Source: an uncultured Lachnospiraceae bacterium (GTDB lineage: Bacteria > Bacillota > Clostridia > Lachnospirales > Lachnospiraceae). Taken from it: DNA of 48,831 nucleotides. Location of the stretch: positions 1 through 48,831 of the forward strand of contig URRW01000019.1 in NCBI GenBank assembly GCA_900550285.1, in the 5' to 3' direction. This document shows, one piece after another, positions 32,755 through 40,670 of the stretch. A program made the translations under genes and the position numbers. Position 1 is the stretch's first letter, and each line of letters begins with the position of its first letter. Under the pieces are notes generated by a model. The model saw only the letters and a program-made list of their open reading frames with translations. It had not been told where the DNA came from and ran no database searches.

Positions 32755-32832
32755 GAGGGAAAGTCTATCTGGATTTTTTTTAGATAAAGTGCTAAAATAT
32801 CCAAAGACCGCCAAAAGGAGGGAGAATATTTC

Positions 32833-33216
32833 ATGCACGAATTGAGCATTACGGAAAGCATTCTGCGAACCAGTTTGGAAGAAGCTGACAAATGCCACGC
32901 TTCCCGGATTTCAGCGATCCGCCTGTGCCTCGGTCCCTTCTCCGGGATCGTTCCGGAATGTATCCAGATGTACCTTGACCTGCTGGCGGAGGGCACGATC
33001 GCAGAGGGCGCTAAAATAGAAGCGCGCACCCTGCCCTTAAAGGTGCGCTGCCGGGACTGCCATGCAGAAAGCGAGATCACGCGGCATCACATCGCCTGCC
33101 CTGCATGCGGGAGCCTGCGGCTGCAGATTTTGTCCGGCAAAGAATTTATGATAGAAAGTCTGGAGGTAGATATTGATGGAAATCAAAGTGCTTCATCAGG
33201 TAATGGACTGGAATGA
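32833..33216 (+). CDS. hypA: Hydrogenase nickel-insertion protein HypA
   Basis: A 127-residue nickel metallochaperone that, with HypB, delivers Ni2+ to the hydrogenase large subunit. The N-terminal MHELSI supplies the nickel site (His2, Glu3). The structural zinc is bound by Cys73, Cys76 (CRDC) and Cys89, Cys92 (CPAC). It has about ten more C-terminal residues than usual, in the part that overlaps hypB by 41 bases. AAGGAGGGAG precedes the ATG. It is the first gene of the hypABFCDE operon, divergent from ech. Confidence 0.96.
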   Translation: MHELSITESILRTSLEEADKCHASRISAIRLCLGPFSGIVPECIQMYLDLLAEGTIAEGAKIEARTLPLKVRCRDCHAESEITRHHIACPACGSLRLQILSGKEFMIESLEVDIDGNQSASSGNGLE

Positions 33217-33835
33217 GGACGTGAGCGAACAGGTGAAAAAAGAGCTGGCAGACCATAAGATCTGCATGATCAACGTCATGGGAAGCCCCGGCGCGGGAAA
33301 GACCAGCCTGATCGTTTCCCTGATCGAAAAGCTGCGGGAAAAATGGCGCATCGGCGTCATCGAGGGCGACATTACCGGTCAGATCGACGCAGAGCGAATC
33401 GCCGCCTTAAACATCCCCGCCATCCAGTTAAATACCGACGGGGCGTGCCATATCGAAGCCATGAGCATCCAAAACATCCTGCCCCATCTGCCGCTCGACG
33501 ACCTGGACGTGATCTTTGTGGAAAATATCGGAAACCTCGTCTGTCCCGCCGAATTTAAAATCGGCGAATCCATGCGGATCACGATTTTAAGCGTCCCGGA
33601 GGGCGACGATAAGGTAGAAAAATATCCGCTCATGTTTACCGAAACCAACTGCCTCGTATTAAATAAATACGATATGCTTCCTTATTTTGATTTCGATGAA
33701 GCCAGAGTCCGCTGCCATTATGAAACCTTCTGCCCCGGCGCGCCCTATTTTCCGGTCAGCTGCCGCACAAAGGACGGGCTGGACAGCCTTTGCAGCTATC
33801 TGTCCGCACAGATCGGCGCTGTAATCCGTCAATGA
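33176..33835 (+). CDS. hypB: Hydrogenase maturation GTPase HypB
   Basis: A 219-residue SIMIBI-class GTPase that drives nickel insertion. P-loop GSPGAGKTS (36-44), EGDITGQIDAERI, the metal-binding switch ENIGNLVCPAEF and the guanine-specificity motif NKYD are visible. It lacks both the N-terminal CxxGCxC nickel site and the His-rich stretch found in some HypB proteins, so nickel storage is unlikely. The ATG at 33176 is nine bases after GGAGG; a TTG three bases earlier is also possible. It overlaps hypA and runs into hypF by ATGA. Confidence 0.96.
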   Translation: MEIKVLHQVMDWNEDVSEQVKKELADHKICMINVMGSPGAGKTSLIVSLIEKLREKWRIGVIEGDITGQIDAERIAALNIPAIQLNTDGACHIEAMSIQNILPHLPLDDLDVIFVENIGNLVCPAEFKIGESMRITILSVPEGDDKVEKYPLMFTETNCLVLNKYDMLPYFDFDEARVRCHYETFCPGAPYFPVSCRTKDGLDSLCSYLSAQIGAVIRQ

Positions 33836-36357
33836 ATACGCGGCGAGACGATATGACGGCAAAAGGCAGCGGCAAAACGGCAGCAAAAGACAGCGGCAAA
33901 ACGGCGGCAAAACGGGAATCCGGCGGCAGCGCTGCCCCCTGCAGCGTCCTCGTCACGCTTTCCGGGCTTGTTCAGGGCGTGGGCTTCCGCCCCTTTCTGC
34001 ACCGGATCGCCCTGCAAAACGGGCTGTCCGGCTGGGCGCGCAACACCTCCGGCGGGCTGGAAGCCTTTGTGACCGGAGCTTTTCCCGCCGTAGAAACTTT
34101 TTTGCAGGCGATCCAAAACGATGCTCCGCCCCTTTCCCGGGTGGAGCAAATGGCGGTACGGGAGCTTCCGGCAGCTGCTTTTGGCGCAGGGAGCCGTCCC
34201 GATCCCGGCTTTCATATTCTGGACAGCGCTTTTTCCGAAGAAGCGACCTTTGCCGGAGCGGATACCGCGCCTTGTCCGGACTGTGAAAAAGAGCTGTTTA
34301 CGCCGTGGAACCGCCGCTTCCGCTATCCGTTTATCAACTGCACCAACTGCGGGCCGCGCTACACGATCATCCGCAGCCTGCCCTATGACCGCAGCCGCAC
34401 GGCGATGGATGCCTTTCCCATGTGCCCCGACTGCCTTGGGGAGTACAAAGACATCCGCGACCGGCGCTATCACGCCCAGCCGGACTGCTGCCCCGACTGC
34501 GGGCCCTCCGTCTTTTTGCTGGACGCAGCAGGAAAGCCTTTTACCGGCGCGGACGCCGACCCTTTCCTGACTGCCCGCCGCCTGCTTTCAGAGGGCAAAA
34601 TCCTTGCCGTCAAGGGAACCGGCGGCATCCATCTTGCCTGCGACGCATACAACACGGAGGCGGTGGCGCGGCTTCGCCGTCAAAAAAAACGCCCTGCCCG
34701 CCCCCTTGCCCTCATGGCGCGGGATCTGGAAACGGTGCGCCAAATCTGCCGCGTTTCCGACGCGCAGGCGCGGCTTCTTTCTTCCCCCGCCCGTCCGGCG
34801 CTTCTTCTTTCCAAAAAGGAGGCGGACAGCTTTTGCCAGATCAGCTTTGGGAAAAGGCTTGCGGTCATGCTGCCCTACAGCCCCATCCATCTGCTGCTTC
34901 TGCCGCCGAAGGATGCGCCGGAGGACGCCTTTGACAATGCGGCGCACGACGCGCTTGACAATGCGCCGGGCGACGCGCTTTCCCTTGCTTTTTCCGGCAA
35001 AAAAGCGCCTGCCCCAAAGCTGCTCGTCATGACCAGCGCAAACAAAAGCGGCTGTCCGGTGCTGACAGACAACGACGAGGCGCTGCGGGAGCTGTCCGGC
35101 ATTGCGGATGCATTTTTGCTCCATAACCGCCCGATCCTGAACCGCTGCGACGACTCTGTTGCCGTCTGTACGGACCGGGGGCTTTCTTTTTTCCGGCGCA
35201 GCAGAGGCTACGCGCCCCTGCCTGTTTCCGGCACGGGAAACAGAAACGGCATTCTGGCGTTCGGCGCAGAGCAGACCGCCTCCTTTGCCCTCGGGCGCGG
35301 CAGCGATATTTTTATAAGCCCCCACATCGGGGATCTGAAAAATCTGGAAACGCTGAAACATTACCGGGAAGCGCTGTCGCTTTACCGCCGCCTGTTTCTG
35401 CCGGAGCCGTCGCTTCTTGTCTGCGACCTGCATCCCGACTATTTTTCCACACAGGAAGCCCAAAGGACGGCGAAAGCCTCCCGCCTGCCCCTTCTTCGCG
35501 TACAGCATCACTGGGCGCACATGGTTTCCTGCATGGAGGACAACGGATTGGACTGCCCTGTTTTTGGGATTGTCTGGGACGGAATGGGGCTTGGCACGGA
35601 CAACACGGTCTGGGGCGCGGAATTTCTGACCGGGGACGCCAACGGCTTTTCCCGCAAAGGGAGCATCCGCCCGATCCTGCTGCCCGGCGGCGATCAGGCT
35701 GCCTCCCAGATCTGGCGCATCGGGCTGTCGCTGTTAAAGGACGCAGGGGCAGGGCATCCCCTTTCGGCGGATTCTCTGCCGCCCGCGTGGAAAAACGCCC
35801 CCGTTTCTGCCATTTTAAGCCTGCTTTCCTCCGGCGTTTCCTGTCCGTCGGCAAGCAGCATGGGACGGCTCTTCGACGGCATTTTTTCCATGATCGGAAA
35901 TGTGTCGCAGGTCAGCTTTGACGGAGAAGCCCCCCAGCGGCTCGAGGCGCTTTGCCCCAATGAGATTGCGACGGACGAAGAGCTTTCGCAGCCCTCCCCG
36001 TATCCGCTGCATTTTTATGAGGAAACGGGACTGCGGCGCTTCGATACGCGCCCGCTGGTGCAGGCGGTGTGGAACGATCGCCGTCTGGGCGTTCCCGCCG
36101 GGGAAATCGCGCGGCGTTTTCATCTGACGCTCTGCCATCTGGCGCTGTCCCAGTGCCGGGCGCTCAATCCGGACAGGCTTCCGGTCGTCCTTTCCGGCGG
36201 CGTCTTTTTCAACGTATTTTTGTCGGACGGCGTCCGGCGCATCCTGACGGCGGCAGGCTACGAGGTATTCTGTCACCGCTGCGTCCCTGCCGGAGACGCG
36301 GGCTTAAGCCTCGGGCAGCTTGCCATCGCCGCAAGGCTGCGGGAAAACGGCAGCTAA
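33832..36357 (+). CDS. hypF: Carbamoyltransferase HypF
   Basis: An 841-residue enzyme that makes the cyanide ligand precursor from carbamoyl phosphate, passing the carbamoyl group to HypE. Order: acylphosphatase domain (VTLSGLVQGVGFRPFLHRIA), zinc-finger pair (CPDCEKE...CTNCGPRY and CPDCLGE...CCPDCGPS), YrdC-like domain (ILAVKGTGGIHLACDAYN) and Kae1-like C-terminal domain (VQHHWAHM; VVLSGGVFFN). It is longer than the usual 750-770 residues. About 35 Lys/Ala/Gly-rich residues precede the first domain, including a tandem SGKTAAK repeat, and there is a repetitive DAxDNA insertion in the YrdC part. The ATG at 33832 overlaps the hypB stop as ATGA; an ATG at 33853 is also possible. Confidence 0.95.
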   Translation: MNTRRDDMTAKGSGKTAAKDSGKTAAKRESGGSAAPCSVLVTLSGLVQGVGFRPFLHRIALQNGLSGWARNTSGGLEAFVTGAFPAVETFLQAIQNDAPPLSRVEQMAVRELPAAAFGAGSRPDPGFHILDSAFSEEATFAGADTAPCPDCEKELFTPWNRRFRYPFINCTNCGPRYTIIRSLPYDRSRTAMDAFPMCPDCLGEYKDIRDRRYHAQPDCCPDCGPSVFLLDAAGKPFTGADADPFLTARRLLSEGKILAVKGTGGIHLACDAYNTEAVARLRRQKKRPARPLALMARDLETVRQICRVSDAQARLLSSPARPALLLSKKEADSFCQISFGKRLAVMLPYSPIHLLLLPPKDAPEDAFDNAAHDALDNAPGDALSLAFSGKKAPAPKLLVMTSANKSGCPVLTDNDEALRELSGIADAFLLHNRPILNRCDDSVAVCTDRGLSFFRRSRGYAPLPVSGTGNRNGILAFGAEQTASFALGRGSDIFISPHIGDLKNLETLKHYREALSLYRRLFLPEPSLLVCDLHPDYFSTQEAQRTAKASRLPLLRVQHHWAHMVSCMEDNGLDCPVFGIVWDGMGLGTDNTVWGAEFLTGDANGFSRKGSIRPILLPGGDQAASQIWRIGLSLLKDAGAGHPLSADSLPPAWKNAPVSAILSLLSSGVSCPSASSMGRLFDGIFSMIGNVSQVSFDGEAPQRLEALCPNEIATDEELSQPSPYPLHFYEETGLRRFDTRPLVQAVWNDRRLGVPAGEIARRFHLTLCHLALSQCRALNPDRLPVVLSGGVFFNVFLSDGVRRILTAAGYEVFCHRCVPAGDAGLSLGQLAIAARLRENGS
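33867..33914 (+). repeat. Two 24-bp tandem repeats in the 5' end of hypF
   Basis: A 24-base unit at 33867-33890 is repeated at 33891-33914 with a few differences. It encodes two copies of SGKTAAK in the unstructured N-terminus. This resembles recent replication slippage. Confidence 0.7.
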
Positions 36358-36383
36358 TATCATTTTGAAAGGAAGGGATCCTC

Positions 36384-36602
36384 ATGTGTCTTGCAGTTCC
36401 CATGAAATTAAAATCGATCCGCTACCCTCATGCGGTCGGAGAAGCCGGAGGCATCGAACAGGACGTCCGGGTGGATTTTGTGGAGGGCGCGGCTCCCGGC
36501 GATTATGTGATCGTCCACGCAGGCTTTGCCATCCAGAAGCTGTCCGAAGAAGAAGCGATGGAAAATATCCGTTTTCTGGAGGAGATCAAGGATGCGCTCT
36601 GA
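36384..36602 (+). CDS. hypC: Hydrogenase assembly chaperone HypC
   Basis: A 72-residue OB-fold chaperone that, with HypD, carries the Fe(CN)2CO unit to the large-subunit precursor. The start MCLAVPMKL contains the essential Cys2. The core has DVRVDFVEGAAPGDYVIVHA, with GFAIQKL near the end, all standard. GGAAGGGA lies upstream of the ATG. The last 11 bases overlap hypD. Confidence 0.95.
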   Translation: MCLAVPMKLKSIRYPHAVGEAGGIEQDVRVDFVEGAAPGDYVIVHAGFAIQKLSEEEAMENIRFLEEIKDAL

Positions 36603-37686
36603 TTCTTATTTCCGGCAGCCGCCGGACGCTGCCCTTTTGCTTGAAAAAATCCGGGTGCTGGCAGCACAGACCGGTCCGGTCAATCTTATGGAAATCTGCG
36701 GGACGCATACCATGTCCATCGCAAAAACCGGCTTAAAAAGCCTGCTCCCGCCGTCTGTGCGGCTGCTTTCCGGCCCCGGCTGCCCGGTCTGCGTCACGCC
36801 TGCCGGAGCCATCGACGAAATCTTAGCGCTGGCGCAGCGGCAGGATGTGATCCTTGCAAGCTACGGCGACCTGCTGCGCGTGCCCGGAAGCCGCCGGGGC
36901 GACAGCCTGCTTTATCAAAAGGCGCTGGGGGCGGCGGTGGAAACGGTCTACTCCCCGATGGACGCCCTTTTGCTGGCAGAAAAAAATCCTTCCAGACAGG
37001 TGGTCTTTCTGGGCGTGGGTTTTGAAACGACAGCTCCCGGAACCGCCGCCTGCATTCTGGAAGCGGCTTCCCGGCATCTGGACAATTTTTCCGTGCTCTG
37101 CCTGTTAAAGCGCACCGAACCGGCGCTGCGGGCGCTGATTGGAGCGGATGATTTTAACGTGGACGCCTTTTTGTGCCCGGGCCATGTGGCTGCCGTTACC
37201 GGAGCGGATTTTTTCCGTTTCCTGCCGGATCAGTACGGGCTTCCCGCCGTCGTCAGCGGCTTTGAGGCGGCGGATCTTCTGTTTTCCGTCTGCCTGCTCA
37301 TGGAAATGATCGCCTCCAAAAAACCGGACTGCAAAAACGAATATACCCGCGTCGTCCGTCCTGCCGGAAACCCTGCCGCCCTTTCGTTGACCGATCGGGT
37401 CTTTGAACCCTCCGACTGCTTCTGGCGCGGGCTTTCCGCTGTGGCCGGCGGCGGCTTTTCCATCCGGAAAGCTTACGCAGACTGGGACGCCGCCCGCAAA
37501 TTTTCCCTGCCGCCTTTTTCTGACGCAGAACCGTCCGGCTGCCGGTGCGCCCAGATCATCCGGGGCGTTCTCTCCCCGAAGCAGTGCCCGCTTTTTGCAA
37601 AGGGATGTACCCCCTCCGATCCGGTCGGCCCCTGCATGGTTTCCTCCGAAGGGGCGTGCGCGGCGGCATACAAATATCAGCTTTAA
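36592..37686 (+). CDS. hypD: Hydrogenase maturation protein HypD
   Basis: A 364-residue iron-sulfur scaffold on which the Fe(CN)2CO moiety is built. Conserved blocks are EICGTHTMSIAKTGL, SGPGCPVCVTP, GFETTAPGTA and the C-terminal [4Fe-4S] ligands in CRCAQIIRG...KQCPLFAKGC followed by DPVGPCMVSSEGACAAAY. GGAGG nine bases before the ATG at 36592 fixes the start inside the hypC 3' end. Length is normal. The next gene, hypE, begins 16 bases after its stop. Confidence 0.96.
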   Translation: MRSDSYFRQPPDAALLLEKIRVLAAQTGPVNLMEICGTHTMSIAKTGLKSLLPPSVRLLSGPGCPVCVTPAGAIDEILALAQRQDVILASYGDLLRVPGSRRGDSLLYQKALGAAVETVYSPMDALLLAEKNPSRQVVFLGVGFETTAPGTAACILEAASRHLDNFSVLCLLKRTEPALRALIGADDFNVDAFLCPGHVAAVTGADFFRFLPDQYGLPAVVSGFEAADLLFSVCLLMEMIASKKPDCKNEYTRVVRPAGNPAALSLTDRVFEPSDCFWRGLSAVAGGGFSIRKAYADWDAARKFSLPPFSDAEPSGCRCAQIIRGVLSPKQCPLFAKGCTPSDPVGPCMVSSEGACAAAYKYQL

Positions 37687-37702
37687 GGAAATGGTTACGA
37701 TC

Positions 37703-38701
37703 ATGAAAGACATCATCACATTAGACTATGGAAGCGGAGGTCAGAAAACCTCCGAGCTTATCGAACAGCTTCTCCTGCCTGCCCTCGGCAATCCGGCGCT
37801 TTCTGCGCTGGGCGACGGCGCTGTGCTTTCCGGCGCGGAAAGGCTCGTTTTTTCTACGGACAGCTTCGTTGTCACGCCCTGGCGCTTTCCCGGCGGCGAC
37901 ATCGGGAAGCTCTGCATCTGCGGCACGGTAAACGACCTGTGCATGGCGGGCGGTCTGCCGAAATATATCAGCCTTTCCTTCCTTCTGGAAGAGGGCTTTG
38001 CGATAGACGAGCTAAAGGAAATCGTCTCCTCCATCGCAGAGGAAGCGGCAAAAACCGGCGTCATCATCGCCACCGGCGATACGAAAGTGGTGGAGCGCGG
38101 CAAGGGCGACGGCATTTATATCAATACCGCCGGGATCGGCTTTCTGCGCGCCTCCCTTCCCGGGCAAGCCGGAATACAGGAGGGGGACAAAATCCTTTTA
38201 AGCGGAACGCCCGGCTGTCACGGCGCTGCGGTCATGATGGCGCGGGCAGGGCTTTCGGACTCTGCCTCCCTGCGCTCCGACTGCGCGCCCCTGCATCTTT
38301 TGTCTGACGCCGCGCTTTCTGCCGGGGAAATCCGCATCCTGCGCGATCCCACCCGTGGCGGCGTCGCCACCACGTTAAACGAGTTTGTGGAGCATTCCCC
38401 TCTTGGCATTGTGCTGGAAGAGGATCAGATCCCCGCCGATCCGTCAGTGGAAGCCGCCTGCGATCTTCTGGGGCTCGATCCGCTCTACTGCGCCTGCGAA
38501 GGACGGATGCTCGCCGTCGTTTCGCCCCGTACTGCCGACGCCGTCCTTTCTGCCCTGCGCCATACGCCTGGCGGGGAGCACGCCGCCTGCATCGGCACGG
38601 TCACGGGCGCATTTCCCGGACAGGTAGCGTTAAATACCCGGCTGGGCGGCACGAGGCTTTTGCAGAAGCTGAGCGGGATGCAGCTGCCGAGGATCTGTTG
38701 A
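37703..38701 (+). CDS. hypE: Hydrogenase maturation protein HypE
   Basis: A 332-residue ATP-dependent dehydratase of the PurM/AIR synthase fold that converts the C-terminal thiocarbamate to thiocyanate. It begins MKDIITLDYGSGGQKTSELI, has FSTDSFVVTPWRFPGGDIGK and ILRDPTRGGVATTLNEF, and ends exactly with PRIC, the tail whose last Cys accepts the carbamoyl group from HypF. The ATG at 37703 starts the conserved text; an ATG at 37691 has its AAGGA too close. Its stop abuts the hairpin at 38707-38730. Confidence 0.96.
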   Translation: MKDIITLDYGSGGQKTSELIEQLLLPALGNPALSALGDGAVLSGAERLVFSTDSFVVTPWRFPGGDIGKLCICGTVNDLCMAGGLPKYISLSFLLEEGFAIDELKEIVSSIAEEAAKTGVIIATGDTKVVERGKGDGIYINTAGIGFLRASLPGQAGIQEGDKILLSGTPGCHGAAVMMARAGLSDSASLRSDCAPLHLLSDAALSAGEIRILRDPTRGGVATTLNEFVEHSPLGIVLEEDQIPADPSVEAACDLLGLDPLYCACEGRMLAVVSPRTADAVLSALRHTPGGEHAACIGTVTGAFPGQVALNTRLGGTRLLQKLSGMQLPRIC

Positions 38702-38730
38702 AAAAAAGGTGTGCGCCCTGGCGCACACCT
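38701..38730 (-). terminator. Terminator of the addBA operon
   Basis: AGGTGTGCGC (38707-38716) and GCGCACACCT (38721-38730) form a perfect 10-bp stem with a CCTG loop. The A-tract at 38701-38706 gives a U-run only in the minus direction, so it terminates the transcript of the DUF1848 gene. It may also roadblock hypE transcription. Confidence 0.85.
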
Positions 38731-38736
38731 GCCCGT

Positions 38737-39639
38737 CTATCCCCTTCTCTCCGTAATTTTATCTTCTTCCCCTACCCGTCCGCACAGTATGGGCGACTCC
38801 GGATCATATTCCCTGCGACGCCTGTCCACGCTTTCCCGGCTGTAGTTTGCATAGCAGTATTTACATCCGTTCGGGCATGTATGATAAGTGCCGATGTCTA
38901 TGCTTTCTGCACAGCCGCATCCGGTTCTCTGGTTTTTGTCCTTTTTGACCTTTATTTCATATCCGGTAATCGCTTCGATCAGTTTTTTGTCAATACAGCT
39001 GTTATGCGCAATTCCGTAGGCGGACAGATCGGCGGCTTCCGCACAGCTTGTTACCGTAATGCCGTTGGCGTTTGCTATTTGTACGATTTCTTTGATAAAC
39101 CCGTCCAATTTTGCCCCGTCCGGCTCATATACGCCCAGCGTTTCCATGTTCTTTCTGTTTTTCGCATACAGATCCAGAAAGCTGATCACACATTTTTCCG
39201 TATATCCGTTCAGTGCGGACGCAATCTGGCGGAATGCGCTGACATGATATTCCGGCGTGTATTTTTTTGTAAAAAGGATCGGATCATATCTCCATATTAC
39301 ATTTTTCCCACCGGTTTTTTGCGACAGCCTCTGAAACACGCCGAGCATTTTCTCTTTTTTGTGCGGAACGCCGGGCTCTATATCCCTCCCGTATCCGGTC
39401 AGCGTAAATTGAAAATAATACTTGTATTTATCCAGCTCCCCCAGCCTGTCAAGCATCGGCTCCGGATTTTTTGTCCAGAACACAATACAGTCCACCTTCT
39501 CGGGGGATATGTCTATTTTGCTGACCTGACGGGGATTCATCGGATTGCGCACATATAAAAAGCCTGCTCTGATCCTGTTAAAAAACCATTCCGAATAATA
39601 ATTTGGAATATCCGTCCTCCTGCTCGCGCTTAAGATCAT
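38737..39639 (-). CDS. DUF1848 family protein, cysteine-rich C-terminus
   Basis: A 300-residue protein of the DUF1848 family, function unknown. It begins MILSASRRTDIPNYYSEWFF, the conserved family start, and has CIVFWTKNPEPMLDRL. Near the C-terminus is a dense cysteine region, CGCAESIDIG then CPNGCKYCYANY, which may bind a metal or iron-sulfur cluster. The CKYCYAN text recalls metal-binding loops of radical-SAM-like proteins, but no complete radical-SAM N-terminal motif is present. It overlaps the transglutaminase-like gene by ATGA and is the last gene before the terminator. Confidence 0.85.
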   Translation of the reverse strand: MILSASRRTDIPNYYSEWFFNRIRAGFLYVRNPMNPRQVSKIDISPEKVDCIVFWTKNPEPMLDRLGELDKYKYYFQFTLTGYGRDIEPGVPHKKEKMLGVFQRLSQKTGGKNVIWRYDPILFTKKYTPEYHVSAFRQIASALNGYTEKCVISFLDLYAKNRKNMETLGVYEPDGAKLDGFIKEIVQIANANGITVTSCAEAADLSAYGIAHNSCIDKKLIEAITGYEIKVKKDKNQRTGCGCAESIDIGTYHTCPNGCKYCYANYSRESVDRRRREYDPESPILCGRVGEEDKITERRG

Positions 39640-40667
39640 TCTCCCTGCTCCTGCCTCTCCCCTTCGTTTGCTTCCTCCATCACGACGCTCATTCCCGCCT
39701 TTTGATCCGTATATTCCACCCGGATCACCGCCTGCGCCCAGTTTACGCTCACCGCCGGGGTTTTGCCCCTTTCAGCCCCCGCTTTCTCAAAAAGTCCCAA
39801 AAGCTCCTCGAAAACCGCTTTTGTCAGATAGCCTCCCCGCCAGTGGAAGGTCAGCGGCTTTCCCTTTTTTGCCGCCTGGCAGGCGCGTTTAGAAACCTCC
39901 TCCGTCTTTGTAAAGGAGAGCTTCTTTTCCTTATAATAGAAATGATCCCCGTCCGCGCATTGTACCGCCGGGGCAATTAACGGCTCGTGGTCGCGAAAAA
40001 CCGCCTTATCGTCCAGATTAAAATAGTCGTAGCGCGGCTCCTGCGCGTTTTTGCCCAGCGTATTGTCAAAGGTCACGTCCAGATGGTAATATTTCCCGCC
40101 GATGCGCACGATGTTCCATGTATGGCGGTATTTGATCCCTTTTTCCGGGTTGCTGCCGCACAGGGCGATCATGCACCAGAGCCCCAGCTCGTCGCACAGC
40201 GCCTTTACCGCTTTCGCGATGCCCTCGCACACGCCGACGCCCTGCCCCAGAGGGCCGATGATCTCATGGGAATAGGGCTTTTTTAACTTATCATAGCGGA
40301 TATTTCCGCAGATAAAATCGTGGACATACTTTTCCTTTTCCCATTCGCCAAACTCCTTTGCCGGACGGGCAAGCTTTTCGATCCGCGCCTTCATCGCCTT
40401 CTGATGATCCCGGATTTTTGCCCTGTCAAACAGATATTCCGGCACAAAGATCACGTTGGGGGAGTCCGGATAATATTTCCACGAAAAGCCGGACGCCCAG
40501 AAAATCTCCGGATGATCCAGCCTGAGCTGAAAAAACACGTCGTACAGCTCTGCCCCGTCCAGCCTCGGGATCTGGAACGAATCCTCAAGATTCTGAAGCC
40601 CGCAGAGCATCGCGTGATAAACCGCCTGCTTTGGGCGGCTCATTTTGCTGTAGTAAAATGGTTCCAT
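39636..40667 (-). CDS. Transglutaminase-like protein
   Basis: A 343-residue protein with a central transglutaminase/protease-like core. The catalytic triad is visible: Cys in GQGVGVCEGIAKA, His in YRHTWNIVRI and Asp in HLDVTFDN. No signal peptide or membrane segment is seen, so it is probably cytoplasmic. The flanking regions (1-115 and 240-343) are not recognised. It begins four bases after addA and overlaps the DUF1848 gene by ATGA, so the four genes look co-expressed. Whether it cleaves or cross-links peptides cannot be told. Confidence 0.82.
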   Translation of the reverse strand: MEPFYYSKMSRPKQAVYHAMLCGLQNLEDSFQIPRLDGAELYDVFFQLRLDHPEIFWASGFSWKYYPDSPNVIFVPEYLFDRAKIRDHQKAMKARIEKLARPAKEFGEWEKEKYVHDFICGNIRYDKLKKPYSHEIIGPLGQGVGVCEGIAKAVKALCDELGLWCMIALCGSNPEKGIKYRHTWNIVRIGGKYYHLDVTFDNTLGKNAQEPRYDYFNLDDKAVFRDHEPLIAPAVQCADGDHFYYKEKKLSFTKTEEVSKRACQAAKKGKPLTFHWRGGYLTKAVFEELLGLFEKAGAERGKTPAVSVNWAQAVIRVEYTDQKAGMSVVMEEANEGERQEQGE

Positions 40668-40670
40668 CTT

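Noticed and set aside
32770..32798. Plus-strand promoter for hypA with TAAAAT at 32793
   Set aside because: The -10 is acceptable but the hexamer 17 bases upstream (TGGATT) does not resemble TTGACA.
34588..35520. A 310-codon minus-strand open frame opposite hypF
   Set aside because: It is an antisense shadow of a GC-rich gene, with no domain and basic low-complexity composition.
38701..38730. Terminator for hypE in the plus direction
   Set aside because: The bases after the stem in the plus direction are GCCCGTCTATCCCC with no U-run. The A-tract on the other side gives a U-run only for minus-strand transcripts.
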